A stretch of 64,000 bases of DNA from Sporomusaceae bacterium (GTDB lineage Bacteria; Bacillota; Negativicutes; Sporomusales; UBA7701). Made by a program: the position numbers and the translations under genes. The DNA is taken from assembly GCA_031460455.1 (NCBI GenBank), contig JAVKTQ010000003.1:124001-188000 (forward strand), written 5' to 3'. Below the pieces are notes generated by a model. The model had not been told where the DNA came from. It saw only the letters and a list, made by a program, of their open reading frames with translations, and did no database searches. Of the stretch, positions 42,690-52,795 are shown in pieces. How positions within the stretch are numbered: position 1 is the stretch's first letter; every line of letters starts with the position of its first letter.

Positions 42690-44351
42690 TTATAATTCGA
42701 TGATGATTGTCAGGATCACCGGTCTGCGGCCGGTTTTGTTGAACAGGTATTTGCCGAGGGCATCGCGGATGCCGCTTTTCAAGGGGGCCCATTCGGTTAT
42801 CGGTTTGTTTTCGCCGCGTTCCAGCACGTCTTTGACAACTTTGCGGGCGTCCCTTATCAGTTCTTCGGAGTCGCGCATGTAGATGAAGCCGCGCGAGATG
42901 ATGTCCGGTCCGGATACCACGCAGCCCCGCTGTTTGTCGAGGGCGAGGACGACGATCATGACGCCCTCCTGCGACAACTGGCGGCGGTCCCTGATGACGA
43001 TGTTGCCGACGTCGCCGATGCCTGAGCCGTCGACGAAGACCTGGCCGGCGGGCACTTTGCCGGCGAACCGGCCGCTTTCGGCGGTGAATTCGAATACGTG
43101 CCCATTTTCGCCGAAAAAGATGTTTTCCTTGGGGATGCCGACGCCTTCGGCGAGCTTGCCGTGGTTCTTCAGCATGCGGAATTCGCCGTGGACGGGGATG
43201 AGATATTTGGGGCGGACGAGGTTGAGGATGAGTTTGAGCTCTTCCTGGCTGGCGTGGCCGGAAACGTGAATGCCGGACGACTTTTCGTAAATGACTTCGA
43301 CACCGAGGCGCAGCAGGCCGTCGATGATCCTGCCGACCGAACGCTCGTTGCCGGGGATGGGTGTGGCCGAGATTACCACCGTATCTCCGGGGTTGAGTTC
43401 CACGTTTCGATGGCTGCCGTTCGCCAGGCGGCTGAGGGCCGCCATCGGCTCGCCCTGGCTGCCGGTTGTCAGGATGAGGATGCGGTTGGCGGGGTAGCGG
43501 TTGATCTCGTCGATATCGATCAGAACGCCTTCGGGAATTATCATATAGCCAAGCTCGGTGGCCTTGGTGACGACGTTTATCATGCTCCTGCCCAGTACGG
43601 CGACCTTGCGGCCGTATTTGCAGCCGGCGTTGATGGCCTGCTGCAGGCGGGAGACGTTGGAGGCGAAGGTGGTGAGGATTATCCGTCCGCTGGCGGCGGC
43701 GAACTGATCGTCCAGCGCTTCGCTTACGGTGAGCTCCGATTTTGTATACCCCGGACGCTCGGCGTTCGTGCTGTCGGACAGCAGGACGAGCACGCCCTGA
43801 TCGCCGAGTTCGGCGAATTTGTGGATGTCGATGATTTTGCCGTCGACGGGGGTCTGGTCGATTTTGAAGTCGCCGGTGTGGACAACCACTCCGACCGGGG
43901 TGCGGAAGTAGATGCCCAGGGCGTCGGCGATCGAGTGATTGACGCGGATGAAGCCGATTTCGAACCGCCCGGCCTTGATCGTGTCCCCGGCGGCGACCGG
44001 GATAAGTTTGCGGTCGGAGACGTTGTTTTCTTTGAGGCGCCCCTCCACCAGACCGAGGGTGAGCCGGGATCCGTAGACAGGCACGTCGGCGTTGCGCAGG
44101 AGATAGAAAAGCGAGCCGATGTGATCCTCGTGGCCGTGGGTCAGGACGACGGCGCGGATTTTGTCTTTGTTATCGAGGAGGTAAGTCATATCCGGTATTA
44201 CGAGATCGATGCCAAGCATGTCCTCGTCGGGGAACGCCAGCCCGCAGTCCAGGACGACAATATCGTCGCCATATCTGAATACCGTGAGATTCTTGCCGAT
44301 CTCGCCAAGACCGCCAAGGGGGATGATCATAAGCTTGTCCTGCTTGTGCAA
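42690..44351 (-). CDS. rnj: Ribonuclease J
   Basis: 553 residues from TTG 44351, chosen because GGGAGGGG lies five bases upstream and the product then has the usual RNase J length; longer starts add about 38 unconserved residues. The metallo-beta-lactamase core has HGHEDHIG, then HTGDFKID, and the beta-CASP region has ILTTGSQGEPMAALSRLA. The C-terminal domain carries ISGHASQEELK-like HVSGHASQEELKL. It degrades and processes RNA as a 5'-3' exonuclease and endonuclease. Two metal ions bind at the His/Asp cluster. Single gene with its own promoter and terminator. Confidence 0.95.
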   Translation of the reverse strand: MHKQDKLMIIPLGGLGEIGKNLTVFRYGDDIVVLDCGLAFPDEDMLGIDLVIPDMTYLLDNKDKIRAVVLTHGHEDHIGSLFYLLRNADVPVYGSRLTLGLVEGRLKENNVSDRKLIPVAAGDTIKAGRFEIGFIRVNHSIADALGIYFRTPVGVVVHTGDFKIDQTPVDGKIIDIHKFAELGDQGVLVLLSDSTNAERPGYTKSELTVSEALDDQFAAASGRIILTTFASNVSRLQQAINAGCKYGRKVAVLGRSMINVVTKATELGYMIIPEGVLIDIDEINRYPANRILILTTGSQGEPMAALSRLANGSHRNVELNPGDTVVISATPIPGNERSVGRIIDGLLRLGVEVIYEKSSGIHVSGHASQEELKLILNLVRPKYLIPVHGEFRMLKNHGKLAEGVGIPKENIFFGENGHVFEFTAESGRFAGKVPAGQVFVDGSGIGDVGNIVIRDRRQLSQEGVMIVVLALDKQRGCVVSGPDIISRGFIYMRDSEELIRDARKVVKDVLERGENKPITEWAPLKSGIRDALGKYLFNKTGRRPVILTIIIEL

Positions 44352-44486
44352 GTCGACCCCTCCCATATTTGCCGCTGTAGCCGGAATTTCAAAAACAGGA
44401 GCCTCAGAAGGCCCCCCGGTTAGGCGGCGCTGCCGCTTCCCGGCCGCGCAGATGTTGGAATCCAAAGTCTGTTAACTGGTTTGTTA

Positions 44487-44515
44487 ATTATAAACCAGCT
44501 TGGTCTTGTTTACAA
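44487..44515 (-). promoter_or_regulatory. Promoter of the RNase J gene
   Basis: On the minus strand TTGTAA-N17-TATAAT. The inverted repeat CTGGTTT / AAACCAG (44476-44498) overlaps the -10 box and may be an operator. The predicted leader is about 130 bases. Apart from this, 44516-44700 shows nothing I can support. Confidence 0.7.
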
Positions 44516-44737
44516 GGCGGATAATTTCCATATTTGTGAAACACGGGTTGGGTGAATTGCCGTGAGGTTCCCTGGCAAATTAATCTATGGATTAGTATTG
44601 CTGTACCGCCGTTAATTCATGCGGACGGGTGGCGGGGAGACAGAATTTGGCTGACGGGGGCGGGCGATATTTGGCGGGAAAATCCCCAGAATAATAATGA
44701 AAGTAACCGATCGTAGGCGGAGGTGGCCTGGCGTGAT

Positions 44738-45850
44738 ATGAGGGAGATATTGATTATCAGGCTGAGTGCGATCGGCGACGTCATCCACTGCACGCCTGTG
44801 GCCGCGTCGCTTAAGGCGGCGTGGCCGGACTGCCGGATCACCTGGCTGGTGGGCGAGGTCGCCGCCGATCTTGTGAGATACAACCCGCACGTCGATGAGA
44901 CGATTGTCTGGTCGCGGGAGCGGTTTGAGCGGCACCTGCGGGATTTCGAACTGCGCAGGGCGGCGGCGATGTGGCGGGAGCTGCGCCGGACCTTGGCGGG
45001 AAGGCGCTTTTACGCCGTCCTCGATGTGCATGGCCTGTTCCTGAGCGGGATGATCGCCAGACTGGCGGAAACCGGCCGGCGCATCGGCATGAGCGGTACG
45101 AAGGAACTCAACGCGCTGTTCATGGACGAAACGGCAGCGCCGCTCGGCAGCCATATCACGGACAGGTACCTGGGAGTGCTGCGGCCGCTGGGCATTGTGC
45201 CGACTGAGCGGCGGATGACGCTGGCTTTGCCGGTGGAGGCCGCAAGGGCGGCGGACGGGCTGTTGGACGAACTGATGTTGCTTCGCGGGCGCAGACTGGC
45301 GGTGCTGGCGCCGGGGACGACGTGGCCGGCGAAGAATTGGCCGGCCGTTTTGTATGCGCGGACAGCCAGGCTGTTGGCCGGGGATTTTGCCGTGATGCTG
45401 TGCGGTGGCCGGGCGGAGGCGCCGCTGGCGCGGGAGATTGCCGCCGCGGCGGGCGTGCCGGTGGCAAATGCGGCGGGGCTGACGAGCCTGCTGGAGCTGG
45501 CGGCGGTGCTGGCAAAGGCGGCGGTGGTGGTGGCGGGGGATACCGGGCCGCTGTATATGGCGGCGGCGGTGGGGACGCCGACGGTGGGCATCTTTGGGCC
45601 GACCGACCCGGCGCGGCTCGCGCCGCCGGGGGAGAAAAACGCCGTCGTCGCCAGCAGGCAGGCTTGCTCTTTCTGCTTCAGGCGGATATGTCCCCGGGGG
45701 GCGGCCGCGTGCATGAGCGGCGTGGCGCCCGAAATGGTCGTCAGGCAAGTCCACAGGGTCGCCAGGGAGGGGCCGGTACGGACGCTGCTCGGAGAGGAAC
45801 GGCGCCCGGACGTCGGGGGGAGAGGCGGCTATGGTCCCCGCCCGCGATAG
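44738..45850 (+). CDS. Glycosyltransferase family 9 (heptosyltransferase-like)
   Basis: 370 residues. MREILIIRLSAIGDVIHCTP is the classic GT9 start; the second domain has APGTTWPAKNWP and GDTGPLYMAAAVGTPTVGIFGPTDP, which bind the ADP-heptose-type donor in WaaF/WaaC. This supports an LPS-bearing outer membrane. The ATG at 44738 is preferred on similarity although GGAGG is rather far (14 bases); a GTG at 44723 is the alternative. Late cysteines CSFCFRRICP near the C terminus may bind metal. The last 40 residues are Gly/Arg-rich and probably disordered. Confidence 0.9.
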   Translation: MREILIIRLSAIGDVIHCTPVAASLKAAWPDCRITWLVGEVAADLVRYNPHVDETIVWSRERFERHLRDFELRRAAAMWRELRRTLAGRRFYAVLDVHGLFLSGMIARLAETGRRIGMSGTKELNALFMDETAAPLGSHITDRYLGVLRPLGIVPTERRMTLALPVEAARAADGLLDELMLLRGRRLAVLAPGTTWPAKNWPAVLYARTARLLAGDFAVMLCGGRAEAPLAREIAAAAGVPVANAAGLTSLLELAAVLAKAAVVVAGDTGPLYMAAAVGTPTVGIFGPTDPARLAPPGEKNAVVASRQACSFCFRRICPRGAAACMSGVAPEMVVRQVHRVAREGPVRTLLGEERRPDVGGRGGYGPRPR

Positions 45851-45938
45851 GCCGCAAGCTGGTTGCGCCCCGCCGGCCTGTCTGGTATGATTATTGCCAG
45901 ATACGGTATAATGTGCCTTTTAGGCCGGAGGAGGCTGC

Positions 45939-47207
45939 ATGATGGCGGATGGTGTTAGGCAAGCGCTGGCGGCGGCGGTGCGGGAGCGGGGCGACGAGCT
46001 TGTGGCGATCTGTTCGCGGCTGGTGCGCGTTCCGAGCGAGAACCCGCCGTCCGACACGCGTGCGGTCGCTGAGGCCGTCGGCGAGATACTGGACCGGGTG
46101 CCGGGGATTGAGCTTTCTTACCCGATGCTGGAGAAGCCGGTGGTCAACCTTGTTGCCAGGATCAGGGGCGGGCGCACGGGCAGGCGGCTGGTTTTCAACG
46201 GCCACCTCGACACCTTCCCGGCCGGGGACAGGCAGACATGGACGGTCGATCCCTTCGGCGGGGAGCTTGTCGGCGACCGCCTGTACGGGCGCGGGGTCGC
46301 TGATATGAAGGGCGGAATAGCGTGCCACATCCTGGCCTTCATGCTGCTTGCCGGATGCCGCGAAGACTGGTCTGGGGAACTGGTGATAACGCTGGCCGGC
46401 GACGAGGAGAGCATGGGGGTGCTTGGTACGAAATATTTGCTGGATACTGTGCCTCACGCCGCCGGTGACGCGATGATTTCAGGGGATATCGGCACATCGA
46501 AGGTGCTGCGCTTCGGCGAGAAGGGGCTGCTGTGGTTCGAGTTGGCGGCTGAGGGCAAGGCCGGACACGGCGCGCACGTCCACCGGGGAATCAACGCCAT
46601 CGACCGCCTGGTGGCCGGTATGGCGAAGCTGAAAGCGGCGCTGGAGGGCATGCCGGTCGCCGCGCCTCCCGAGGTTGCCGCTGCGATCGCTGCCGCGGGG
46701 CAGCTGTCGGAGTCGTTGTCGGGAGCGGGGGAGACGGGTGTTCTCCAACGGGTAACGGTAAACTTCGGGATGATCGAGGGCGGGTCGTCGCCCAATCTGA
46801 TACCGGCGGCCGCGCTAACACGGGGCGATATAAGGATTCCGGCCGGGGTAACTCTGGCCGAGGTGGAGGCGCAGGTGCAGGCCGCGGTTGGGTTGCTGGA
46901 CGGGCTGACGTTCCGGACGGTTCGCTCCTGGGCGCCAAACTGGTCTGATCCCGGGCACGAGATTTTCACGCTTGCGGCGCAAAACTGCCGCGCAGTGTGG
47001 GGGCAGGAGGTCGCGACGAATATGCGGGTAGGGGCTTCGGATGCCCGGCTTTACCGGCTGCTGAAGAATGTGCCTGCCGTGAACTGCGGGCTGAACGGCT
47101 ATAATCTCGGCGGCCCCGACGAATACATTGAGGTCGAGGATCTGATTAAGTTGGCGACAATCCATACGCTGACCGCATACGATTATCTGCGCAATACCGA
47201 CAAGTAA
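45939..47207 (+). CDS. M20-family metallopeptidase (ArgE/DapE/CPG2-like)
   Basis: 422 residues. Metal-site motifs are NGHLDTFPAG (His-x-Asp), GRGVADMKGGIA and AGDEESMG (catalytic Glu pair); a dimerisation domain follows from about residue 200 (GKAGHGAHVHRGINAIDRL) and a final LGGPDEYIEVEDLI supplies the last metal His region (here Glu/Asp-rich rather than the usual H). Members hydrolyse N-acyl amino acids or small peptides. The exact substrate is not clear. GGAGGAGG precedes the ATG; a terminator follows. Confidence 0.9.
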   Translation: MMADGVRQALAAAVRERGDELVAICSRLVRVPSENPPSDTRAVAEAVGEILDRVPGIELSYPMLEKPVVNLVARIRGGRTGRRLVFNGHLDTFPAGDRQTWTVDPFGGELVGDRLYGRGVADMKGGIACHILAFMLLAGCREDWSGELVITLAGDEESMGVLGTKYLLDTVPHAAGDAMISGDIGTSKVLRFGEKGLLWFELAAEGKAGHGAHVHRGINAIDRLVAGMAKLKAALEGMPVAAPPEVAAAIAAAGQLSESLSGAGETGVLQRVTVNFGMIEGGSSPNLIPAAALTRGDIRIPAGVTLAEVEAQVQAAVGLLDGLTFRTVRSWAPNWSDPGHEIFTLAAQNCRAVWGQEVATNMRVGASDARLYRLLKNVPAVNCGLNGYNLGGPDEYIEVEDLIKLATIHTLTAYDYLRNTDK

Positions 47208-47224
47208 TGGCATGAAGGCCCGAT

Positions 47225-47258
47225 GGCCGCCACGGCAAAGTGGCGGCCGTCTTATTTT
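47225..47258 (+). terminator. Terminator after the M20 peptidase
   Basis: GGCCGCCAC / GTGGCGGCC, then GTCTTATTTTTG. Confidence 0.88.
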
Positions 47259-47289
47259 TGTTTCGTTATGTGAAATGATCCCTTATTAG

Positions 47290-47351
47290 GAAAATGTATA
47301 CAAAAAACATTTTCTGTGTTCGTAGACAAGGGAATAAAATATCTGTATATT
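47290..47351 (+). promoter_or_regulatory. Promoter with an upstream inverted repeat
   Basis: TAGACA-N17-TATATT (47323-47351). Upstream, GAAAATGT-N9-ACATTTTC (47290-47314) is a perfect 8-base palindrome adjacent to the -35 box and may bind a regulator. Confidence 0.6.
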
Positions 47352-47390
47352 ATACAATAGTTACATTTTTTTGCTTTGAGAGGTGGACTT

Positions 47391-49022
47391 ATGGATAAGA
47401 TTAACGATGTTCTGGGGACAGTCAACAGGGGTAATCGCTTAGAATCGGGGCTGTGCTCGCTGTGCCGGGCCGATTGCCAGGGAAAGTGCGAAACCTGGCT
47501 GTCGAGCATCCGCGGGCGGAAGATGCTTTATCCGCGGGATTTCGGCGCGGTGACCGCCGGCAGCGGCAACACCACTCACCTTGGAGTGTCGTACGGCACA
47601 CTCAGGATTCAGGGTTATAACTTCGGTGCCCAGGGGTTGCCCCCGGGGCTGTCTAATTCCCAGGACGACTGCATTTTCCCCAACGTCAGCACCGAGTGCG
47701 AATTTGGGCATGAGGTCAAAACCAAGTGCCGGATGCCGCTGATGACTGGGGCACTGGGGTCGACATTTATCGCCGCGAAGTACTGGGAGTCGTTCGCGAT
47801 CGGCGCGGCCCTCGTCGGCATCCCGATTGTCATCGGCGAGAACGTTGTCGGCGTCGACAAGAAATCGGTCATGGAGAACGGTAAGATAACGAAGGCGCCG
47901 GAGCTCGACCGCCGCATCGACTGCTATCTGCGTTACTTCGACGGCTACGGGGCGATCATCGTCCAAATGAACGTGGAGGACGCCCGCAACGGCGTCGCCA
48001 AGTACGTTATTGACAAGTACGGCGACAAAGTGGTGATCGAGCTTAAGTGGGGCCAGGGCGCCAAGGATATCGGCGGCGAAATCCAGGTGAAGGATCTTGA
48101 GTATGCGACCTTCCTGAAAAACAGGGGTTATATCGTCGATCCCGATCCGACGCTGCCTGAGGTCCGGGAGGCGTATAAGTTCGGGGCCATCAAGTCGTTC
48201 GCACGCCACAGCCGGCTCGGCTACACCAATTTGTCGTCAGCCGACCAGGTCAGGGAAGATTTTATGGCAAACGTCCAGTATCTGCGCGATATCGGCTACA
48301 AGAGGATTTCGCTCAAGACCGGCTCGTACGGCATGGAAGCCCTGGCGATGGCGATCAAGTTCGCGTCCGACGCAAAACTGGACTTGCTGACAATCGACGG
48401 TTCCGGCGGCGGGACGGGAATGAGCCCGTGGAATATGATGGAAACCTGGGGTGTGCCGTCGATCCTGCTGCACTCCAAAGCTTACGAGTACGCGACCGTG
48501 CTCGCCAAGGCCGGGCACAAGGTGGTGGATATGGCCTTCGGCGGCGGGCTGGCTCGCGAAGACCATATGTTCAAGGCGCTGGCGCTGGGCGCGCCGTTTG
48601 TCAAGCTTATCTGCATGGGCAGGACGCTAATGATCCCCGGATTCCTGGGGGCCAATATCGAGGGGGCGTTGAACCCGGAACGCCGCGTTGCCCTGAATGG
48701 CAACTGGGAGTCCTTGCCGGCAAGCTTAGGTGATTGCGGGTCTTCTCCGCAGGAGATTTTCGCCGGCTATCAGGATGTGCAGCGGAAAGTCGGCAAAGAC
48801 GCGATGAAGGATATCCCCTATGGGGCAATCGCGATGTGGACCTGCGCCGATAAACTTAACGCCGGTCTTCAGCAGCTCATGGCCGGTGCGCGCAAGTTTT
48901 CGACCGTTGAGATCGACCGCGGCGATATCGTTTCCGGCAACAGGGAGACTCAGCGGGAGACTAAGATTCCGTTTATCACCGATGCCCTAGACGATCGCGC
49001 GTACAAGATCCTGCAAGGGTAG
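47391..49022 (+). CDS. FMN-binding glutamate synthase-like protein with N-terminal Cys motif
   Basis: 543 residues from ATG 47391 (GAGAGGTGG upstream). The barrel core resembles the FMN domain of glutamate synthase (ISLKTGSYGMEALAMAIKFA, LLTIDGSGGGTGMSPWNMM, MAFGGGLAREDHMFKALALG, PFVKLICMGRTLMIPGFLG). The usual GltB [3Fe-4S] motif is not found. Instead residues 22-36 hold CSLCRADCQGKC, which could bind a cluster. No glutaminase domain. Members of this single-chain group are of uncertain function; glutamate synthesis is possible but not shown. Monocistronic, with promoter and terminator. Confidence 0.85.
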   Translation: MDKINDVLGTVNRGNRLESGLCSLCRADCQGKCETWLSSIRGRKMLYPRDFGAVTAGSGNTTHLGVSYGTLRIQGYNFGAQGLPPGLSNSQDDCIFPNVSTECEFGHEVKTKCRMPLMTGALGSTFIAAKYWESFAIGAALVGIPIVIGENVVGVDKKSVMENGKITKAPELDRRIDCYLRYFDGYGAIIVQMNVEDARNGVAKYVIDKYGDKVVIELKWGQGAKDIGGEIQVKDLEYATFLKNRGYIVDPDPTLPEVREAYKFGAIKSFARHSRLGYTNLSSADQVREDFMANVQYLRDIGYKRISLKTGSYGMEALAMAIKFASDAKLDLLTIDGSGGGTGMSPWNMMETWGVPSILLHSKAYEYATVLAKAGHKVVDMAFGGGLAREDHMFKALALGAPFVKLICMGRTLMIPGFLGANIEGALNPERRVALNGNWESLPASLGDCGSSPQEIFAGYQDVQRKVGKDAMKDIPYGAIAMWTCADKLNAGLQQLMAGARKFSTVEIDRGDIVSGNRETQRETKIPFITDALDDRAYKILQG

Positions 49023-49044
49023 GGATATTTATTGCGTGCTTACA

Positions 49045-49088
49045 ACAGGCGGCAGCACCTAATGAGGTGCTGCCGCCTGTTATTTTAT
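49045..49088 (+). terminator. Terminator after the glutamate synthase-like gene
   Basis: ACAGGCGGCAGCACCT / AGGTGCTGCCGCCTGT, 16-base perfect arms, then TATTTTAT. Confidence 0.92.
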
Positions 49089-49193
49089 CGCCGCTTGCTT
49101 CAGCCTCATAAGAAAGCTGTATGGAAGGACGGGAGGATTTTTCTGAAAAATGGCCGAACTTGGTGGCCAAACGAGGAAGGGGAGGGGAAGGCC

Positions 49194-50108
49194 GTGAAAA
49201 TCGCCATTGTCGGCGCCGGGGCTATGGGAAGCCTGTACGGGGGGCGGCTGGCCCAGGGCGGCGAGCAGGTTTGGCTGCTGGATTCATGGGAGGAACATGT
49301 CAGGGCGGTTAACGATGACGGGCTGATGATCGTCTCGCCGGAGGGCACCATTGTGCTGCGGCTGCCGGCGACTACCAGGCCCGAGGATATTGGCGTAGTC
49401 GACCTTGTCATTATCATGGTCAAGGCTAATGCCACCCGCCAGGCGGCCAACGCCGCAGCAGGCCTCGTGGGGCCGGATACGATGGTGCTGACGCTGCAGA
49501 ACGGGCTCGGCAACGCGGAAAAGCTGGCCGAGGTGCTGGGGGCGCAGCGGGTGATCGTGGGCACGACGGCGATGGGAGCGATGATGCTCGGCCCCGGCAG
49601 GGTGCGCGACGGCGGCAAGGGCGCGACCCATATCGGCAAGCTCGACGGTCATGCCAGCCGCGACGTGTACGAAATCGCCGCCACGTTTTCCCGGTCGGGT
49701 CTGTATACGACCGTTGCGAGTAATCTTCCTCAACTGCTGTGGGGCAAACTGGCCCTCAACGCAGCTCTCAACCCGGTATCGGCGATCACCGGCCTCACCA
49801 ACGGACAACTGGCGGAATGCGAAGATTCGGTGGCGGTGCTGAAGAAGGTGCTGGCCGAGGTGGAGGCGGTGGCGAAAGTCCAGGACATCCGGCTGCCGTA
49901 CGACAATCCGCTGGAACACCTGCTTGGCCTAATGCGTTCCACCCGCGACAACCGTACTTCGATGCTGCAGGACATCCTCCACAAGCGGCCGACCGAGATC
50001 GCCGCCCTCAACGGCGAGGTCATTAAGCTCGGCCAGCGGTTCGGCATCCCGACACCGACCAACGAGACGCTGATCGAGCTTGTGAAAACAATCGAAAAGA
50101 ACTACTGA
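49194..50108 (+). CDS. 2-dehydropantoate 2-reductase family protein (PanE/ApbA)
   Basis: 304 residues from GTG 49194 (GGAGGGG upstream). The N-terminal NADP-binding loop is KIAIVGAGAMGSLYGGRLA; the C-terminal helical domain has the catalytic Lys region LLWGKLALNAALNPVSAITG and ends HKRPTEIAALNGEVIKLG, which is the ketopantoate reductase signature. It may make pantoate for CoA, or reduce another 2-oxo acid, as several paralogues do. It stands alone with its own terminator. Confidence 0.9.
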   Translation: MKIAIVGAGAMGSLYGGRLAQGGEQVWLLDSWEEHVRAVNDDGLMIVSPEGTIVLRLPATTRPEDIGVVDLVIIMVKANATRQAANAAAGLVGPDTMVLTLQNGLGNAEKLAEVLGAQRVIVGTTAMGAMMLGPGRVRDGGKGATHIGKLDGHASRDVYEIAATFSRSGLYTTVASNLPQLLWGKLALNAALNPVSAITGLTNGQLAECEDSVAVLKKVLAEVEAVAKVQDIRLPYDNPLEHLLGLMRSTRDNRTSMLQDILHKRPTEIAALNGEVIKLGQRFGIPTPTNETLIELVKTIEKNY

Positions 50109-50121
50109 ATATGGGTTACAG

Positions 50122-50157
50122 ACGGCCCCCGGAAAACTGGCGGCCGTTTATTTTTGT
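50122..50157 (+). terminator. Terminator after the PanE-type gene
   Basis: ACGGCC / GGCCGT arms around a 14-base loop, then TTATTTTTG. The following gap to the complex I operon holds an imperfect palindrome TGTGCGAATATTCACA near 50163 but no convincing promoter. Confidence 0.7.
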
Positions 50158-50285
50158 GTAATGTGTGCGAATATTCACAAAACCTATAACGTTTCCTTAT
50201 TCCACCCCCGAGAATTAGAATTACACCCCCGGCCGTCCGGCGCTGTACAATATAAAAAAACCACAGGTGAAGAAGGAGGGTATTT

Positions 50286-50642
50286 ATGCTGCAGGATTAC
50301 GGCGCCATCGCCTTGCTGATGGCGGTCGCGCTGATTTTCCCCTTCATCCCGCTGTTCGTTTCCGCTTACATCCAGACAAAAAAGCCGACCGCCGAGAAGC
50401 TCTCGACCTACGAATGCGGCGTCGATACCATCGGCAAGACGTGGGTGCAGTTCAAGAGCAGCTATTTCCTCTACGCCCTCGTGTTCGTCGTGTTCGACAT
50501 CGAAACCGTCTTCCTTTATCCGTGGGCGGTCAAGTTCCAGGTGATGGGGACGTTCGCATTTGTGGAGATGCTGATTTTCGTGGCCATTCTCGTGCTCGGT
50601 CTTTGGTACGCCTGGCGGAAAGGAGCGCTCGAATGGCAATGA
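50286..50642 (+). CDS. nuoA: Complex I subunit A
   Basis: 118 residues, three transmembrane helices, with [19 protein letters not shown] and [13 protein letters not shown], the conserved NuoA loop and second helix. It opens an 11-gene complex I operon and lies at the junction of the membrane and peripheral arms. GAAGGAGGG precedes the ATG. Confidence 0.95.
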   Translation: MLQDYGAIALLMAVALIFPFIPLFVSAYIQTKKPTAEKLSTYECGVDTIGKTWVQFKSSYFLYALVFVVFDIETVFLYPWAVKFQVMGTFAFVEMLIFVAILVLGLWYAWRKGALEWQ

Positions 50643-51160
50643 CGCTGCGAACCGCTGAGGAGACCGCCGCCCGGGAACTCCTCCGCGAGAATTTCATCCT
50701 CACATCGCTCGAGACCGTTCTGGGTTGGGCACGTTCCAATTCTTTATGGCCGCTGACCAGCGGCCTCGCGTGTTGCGCCATCGAGATGATGAGCGCCGCC
50801 GCGGGGCGTTTCGACCTGGCCCGGTTCGGCTACGAGGTATTCAGACCGTCGCCCCGCCAGGCCGACCTGCTCATAACCGCCGGCACGCTGACCTGGAAGA
50901 TGGCGCCGGTCCTCAAGCGCCTCTACGAGCAGATGCCGGAACCTAAATGGGTGATCGCCATGGGCAGCTGCGCCAGCACAGGCGGACCGTTCGCCGATTC
51001 CTACTCCGTCGTTCCTGGGGTGGATTACGTCATCCCCGTTGATGTGTACGTGCCCGGTTGTCCCCCGCGCCCCGAGGCCCTCATCGACGGCATCCTCCAG
51101 CTCAAGGCGAAGATCGCCAAACCGCAGCTTACACGGGGGGTGGTCCGTTATGGCCGTTAA
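50633..51160 (+). CDS. nuoB: Complex I subunit B (N2 cluster)
   Basis: 175 residues from ATG 50633, overlapping nuoA by ten bases with AAAGGAG seven bases upstream. The ligands of cluster N2 are present: [11 protein letters not shown] (tandem Cys), MGSCAS and VPGCPPRP. N2 is the last cluster before quinone. Confidence 0.95.
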   Translation: MAMTLRTAEETAARELLRENFILTSLETVLGWARSNSLWPLTSGLACCAIEMMSAAAGRFDLARFGYEVFRPSPRQADLLITAGTLTWKMAPVLKRLYEQMPEPKWVIAMGSCASTGGPFADSYSVVPGVDYVIPVDVYVPGCPPRPEALIDGILQLKAKIAKPQLTRGVVRYGR

Positions 51161-51620
51161 TATCGAGCCGGTCCTTGTCCGCTACCTGGTGGGTCTGTTT
51201 CCGAGCCTCGCGGCTGCCGACCGGGCCGGGGACGGATTGACGGTCGTGACTGCGCCGCCGGAGGAGATTTACGCTGTCCTCAAGACTCTGCGCCACGAAG
51301 AGCCCTTTTCAATGGACACCCTCGGCGATCTCACCGCCGTGGACTATCCCGACCGGCTGGAGGTTGTCTATCATCTCTATTCCGCCGCCTGCGGGCATAA
51401 GCTGGCGGTCAAGACCAGCGTGGCGAAGGGCGCCGCCGCTCTGCCCACGGTTACCGGCTTATGGCCGGCGGCCGAGTTTGCCGAACGCGAAACCTATGAT
51501 CTTCTTGGGGTGACGTTCACCGGCCATCCAAATCTGACCCGCATCCTCCTGCCTGAAGGCTTCGAGGGGCATCCCCTTCGCAAAGACTACAGCCTGCCGC
51601 CGCGGCCGGCGACGAGGTGA
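51150..51620 (+). CDS. nuoC: Complex I subunit C
   Basis: 156 residues from ATG 51150, overlapping nuoB by 11 bases. [20 protein letters not shown] and [14 protein letters not shown] are the NuoC signature. Peripheral-arm subunit, separate from NuoD (they are fused in some bacteria). Confidence 0.94.
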   Translation: MAVNIEPVLVRYLVGLFPSLAAADRAGDGLTVVTAPPEEIYAVLKTLRHEEPFSMDTLGDLTAVDYPDRLEVVYHLYSAACGHKLAVKTSVAKGAAALPTVTGLWPAAEFAERETYDLLGVTFTGHPNLTRILLPEGFEGHPLRKDYSLPPRPATR

Positions 51621-51624
51621 CGCC

Positions 51625-52725
51625 ATGACCACCCGCACTGAAGTCTATACCCTCAATATGGGGCCCCAGCATCCCGGCACCCACGGCGTCCTCCGCGTCA
51701 TCCTCGAGCTAGACGGCGAGACGGTGGTGAGCGCCACCCCGGAGCTGGGCTATCTCCACCGCGGCATCGAAAAGTTGGCCGAGAGCCGCACCTATGCCCA
51801 GATCATCCCCTATACCGATCGCCTGGACTACCTGGCCGCCATGAATACCAACCTCGGTTACTGCCAGGCGGTGGAGAAGCTGGCCACGATCGAGGTGCCG
51901 GAAAGGGCCGAATACCTGCGCGTCATCATGGCCGAATTAGGCCGCATCGCCAGTCATCTGATCTTCCTAGCCTCGATCGCCATCGACCTTGGCGGCACTA
52001 CCGGGATGATGTACGCCTTCCGCGACCGGGAGCGCATCCTCGACCTTTTCGATGCAGCCTGCGGTGCCCGCATGACCTTCAATTACATCCGCATCGGCGG
52101 CGTGATGGCCGATGTGGATGAAGCGTTTCTGGGCGGCGCCCGCACTTTCCTGGCCGATTTCCCGGCAATCATGGACGAGTACCACGGACTGATTTCCGGC
52201 AACGAGATATTCTACTACCGACTCAAGGACAGTTCGGTCGTCGGGCGCGAACGGGCGCTGGCCCTCGGCCTCACCGGACCGTGCCTGCGGGCCGCCGGCG
52301 TTGACGTCGATCTGCGCCGCGACGAGCCGTACGGCATTTACGACCGATTCAGCTTCAAGGTGCCGGTGGGCGAAAAGGGCGACAACTGGGACCGCTACAT
52401 CGTCCGCATGGAGGAGATGGAGGAGAGCGCGTCGATCGTCGCCCAGGCTCTGGGCGCTTTGCCCGACGGTCCGGTTATGGCCAAGGTGCCGAAGATTCTC
52501 AAGCCGCCGCCCGGCGAGGTCTACCACCGTGTGGAGAATCCCCGTGGCGAGCTGGGGTTTTACATTGTCAGCGACGGGTCGACTAAGCCGTACCGGTTCC
52601 ACGTGCGGCGCCCTTCGTTCCAGAACCTCCTGGCTGTCGATGAACTGTGCCGCGGCGGCAAAATCGCCGATGTCGTCGCCGCCCTGGCGACGCTCGACCC
52701 GGTGATGGGGGAGGTGGATTGCTAG
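51625..52725 (+). CDS. nuoD: Complex I subunit D
   Basis: 366 residues; [13 protein letters not shown] at the start and [13 protein letters not shown] follow, giving the quinone-site His and Tyr of the 49-kDa subunit; it ends with the usual LDPVMGEVD. Related to the Ni-Fe hydrogenase large subunit but without its nickel cysteines. Confidence 0.95.
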   Translation: MTTRTEVYTLNMGPQHPGTHGVLRVILELDGETVVSATPELGYLHRGIEKLAESRTYAQIIPYTDRLDYLAAMNTNLGYCQAVEKLATIEVPERAEYLRVIMAELGRIASHLIFLASIAIDLGGTTGMMYAFRDRERILDLFDAACGARMTFNYIRIGGVMADVDEAFLGGARTFLADFPAIMDEYHGLISGNEIFYYRLKDSSVVGRERALALGLTGPCLRAAGVDVDLRRDEPYGIYDRFSFKVPVGEKGDNWDRYIVRMEEMEESASIVAQALGALPDGPVMAKVPKILKPPPGEVYHRVENPRGELGFYIVSDGSTKPYRFHVRRPSFQNLLAVDELCRGGKIADVVAALATLDPVMGEVDC

Positions 52726-52795
52726 TGGAGGATGCATTTTCGCCGCCGGTGTCCGCCGGACTATACAGGGCGTCACTGCAGAGGAGGTGTTGGGG

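Noticed and set aside
50163-50178. Rex operator before nuoA
   Set aside because: The right arm TTCACAA fits but the left arm matches only four of seven positions, and no promoter could be placed beside it.
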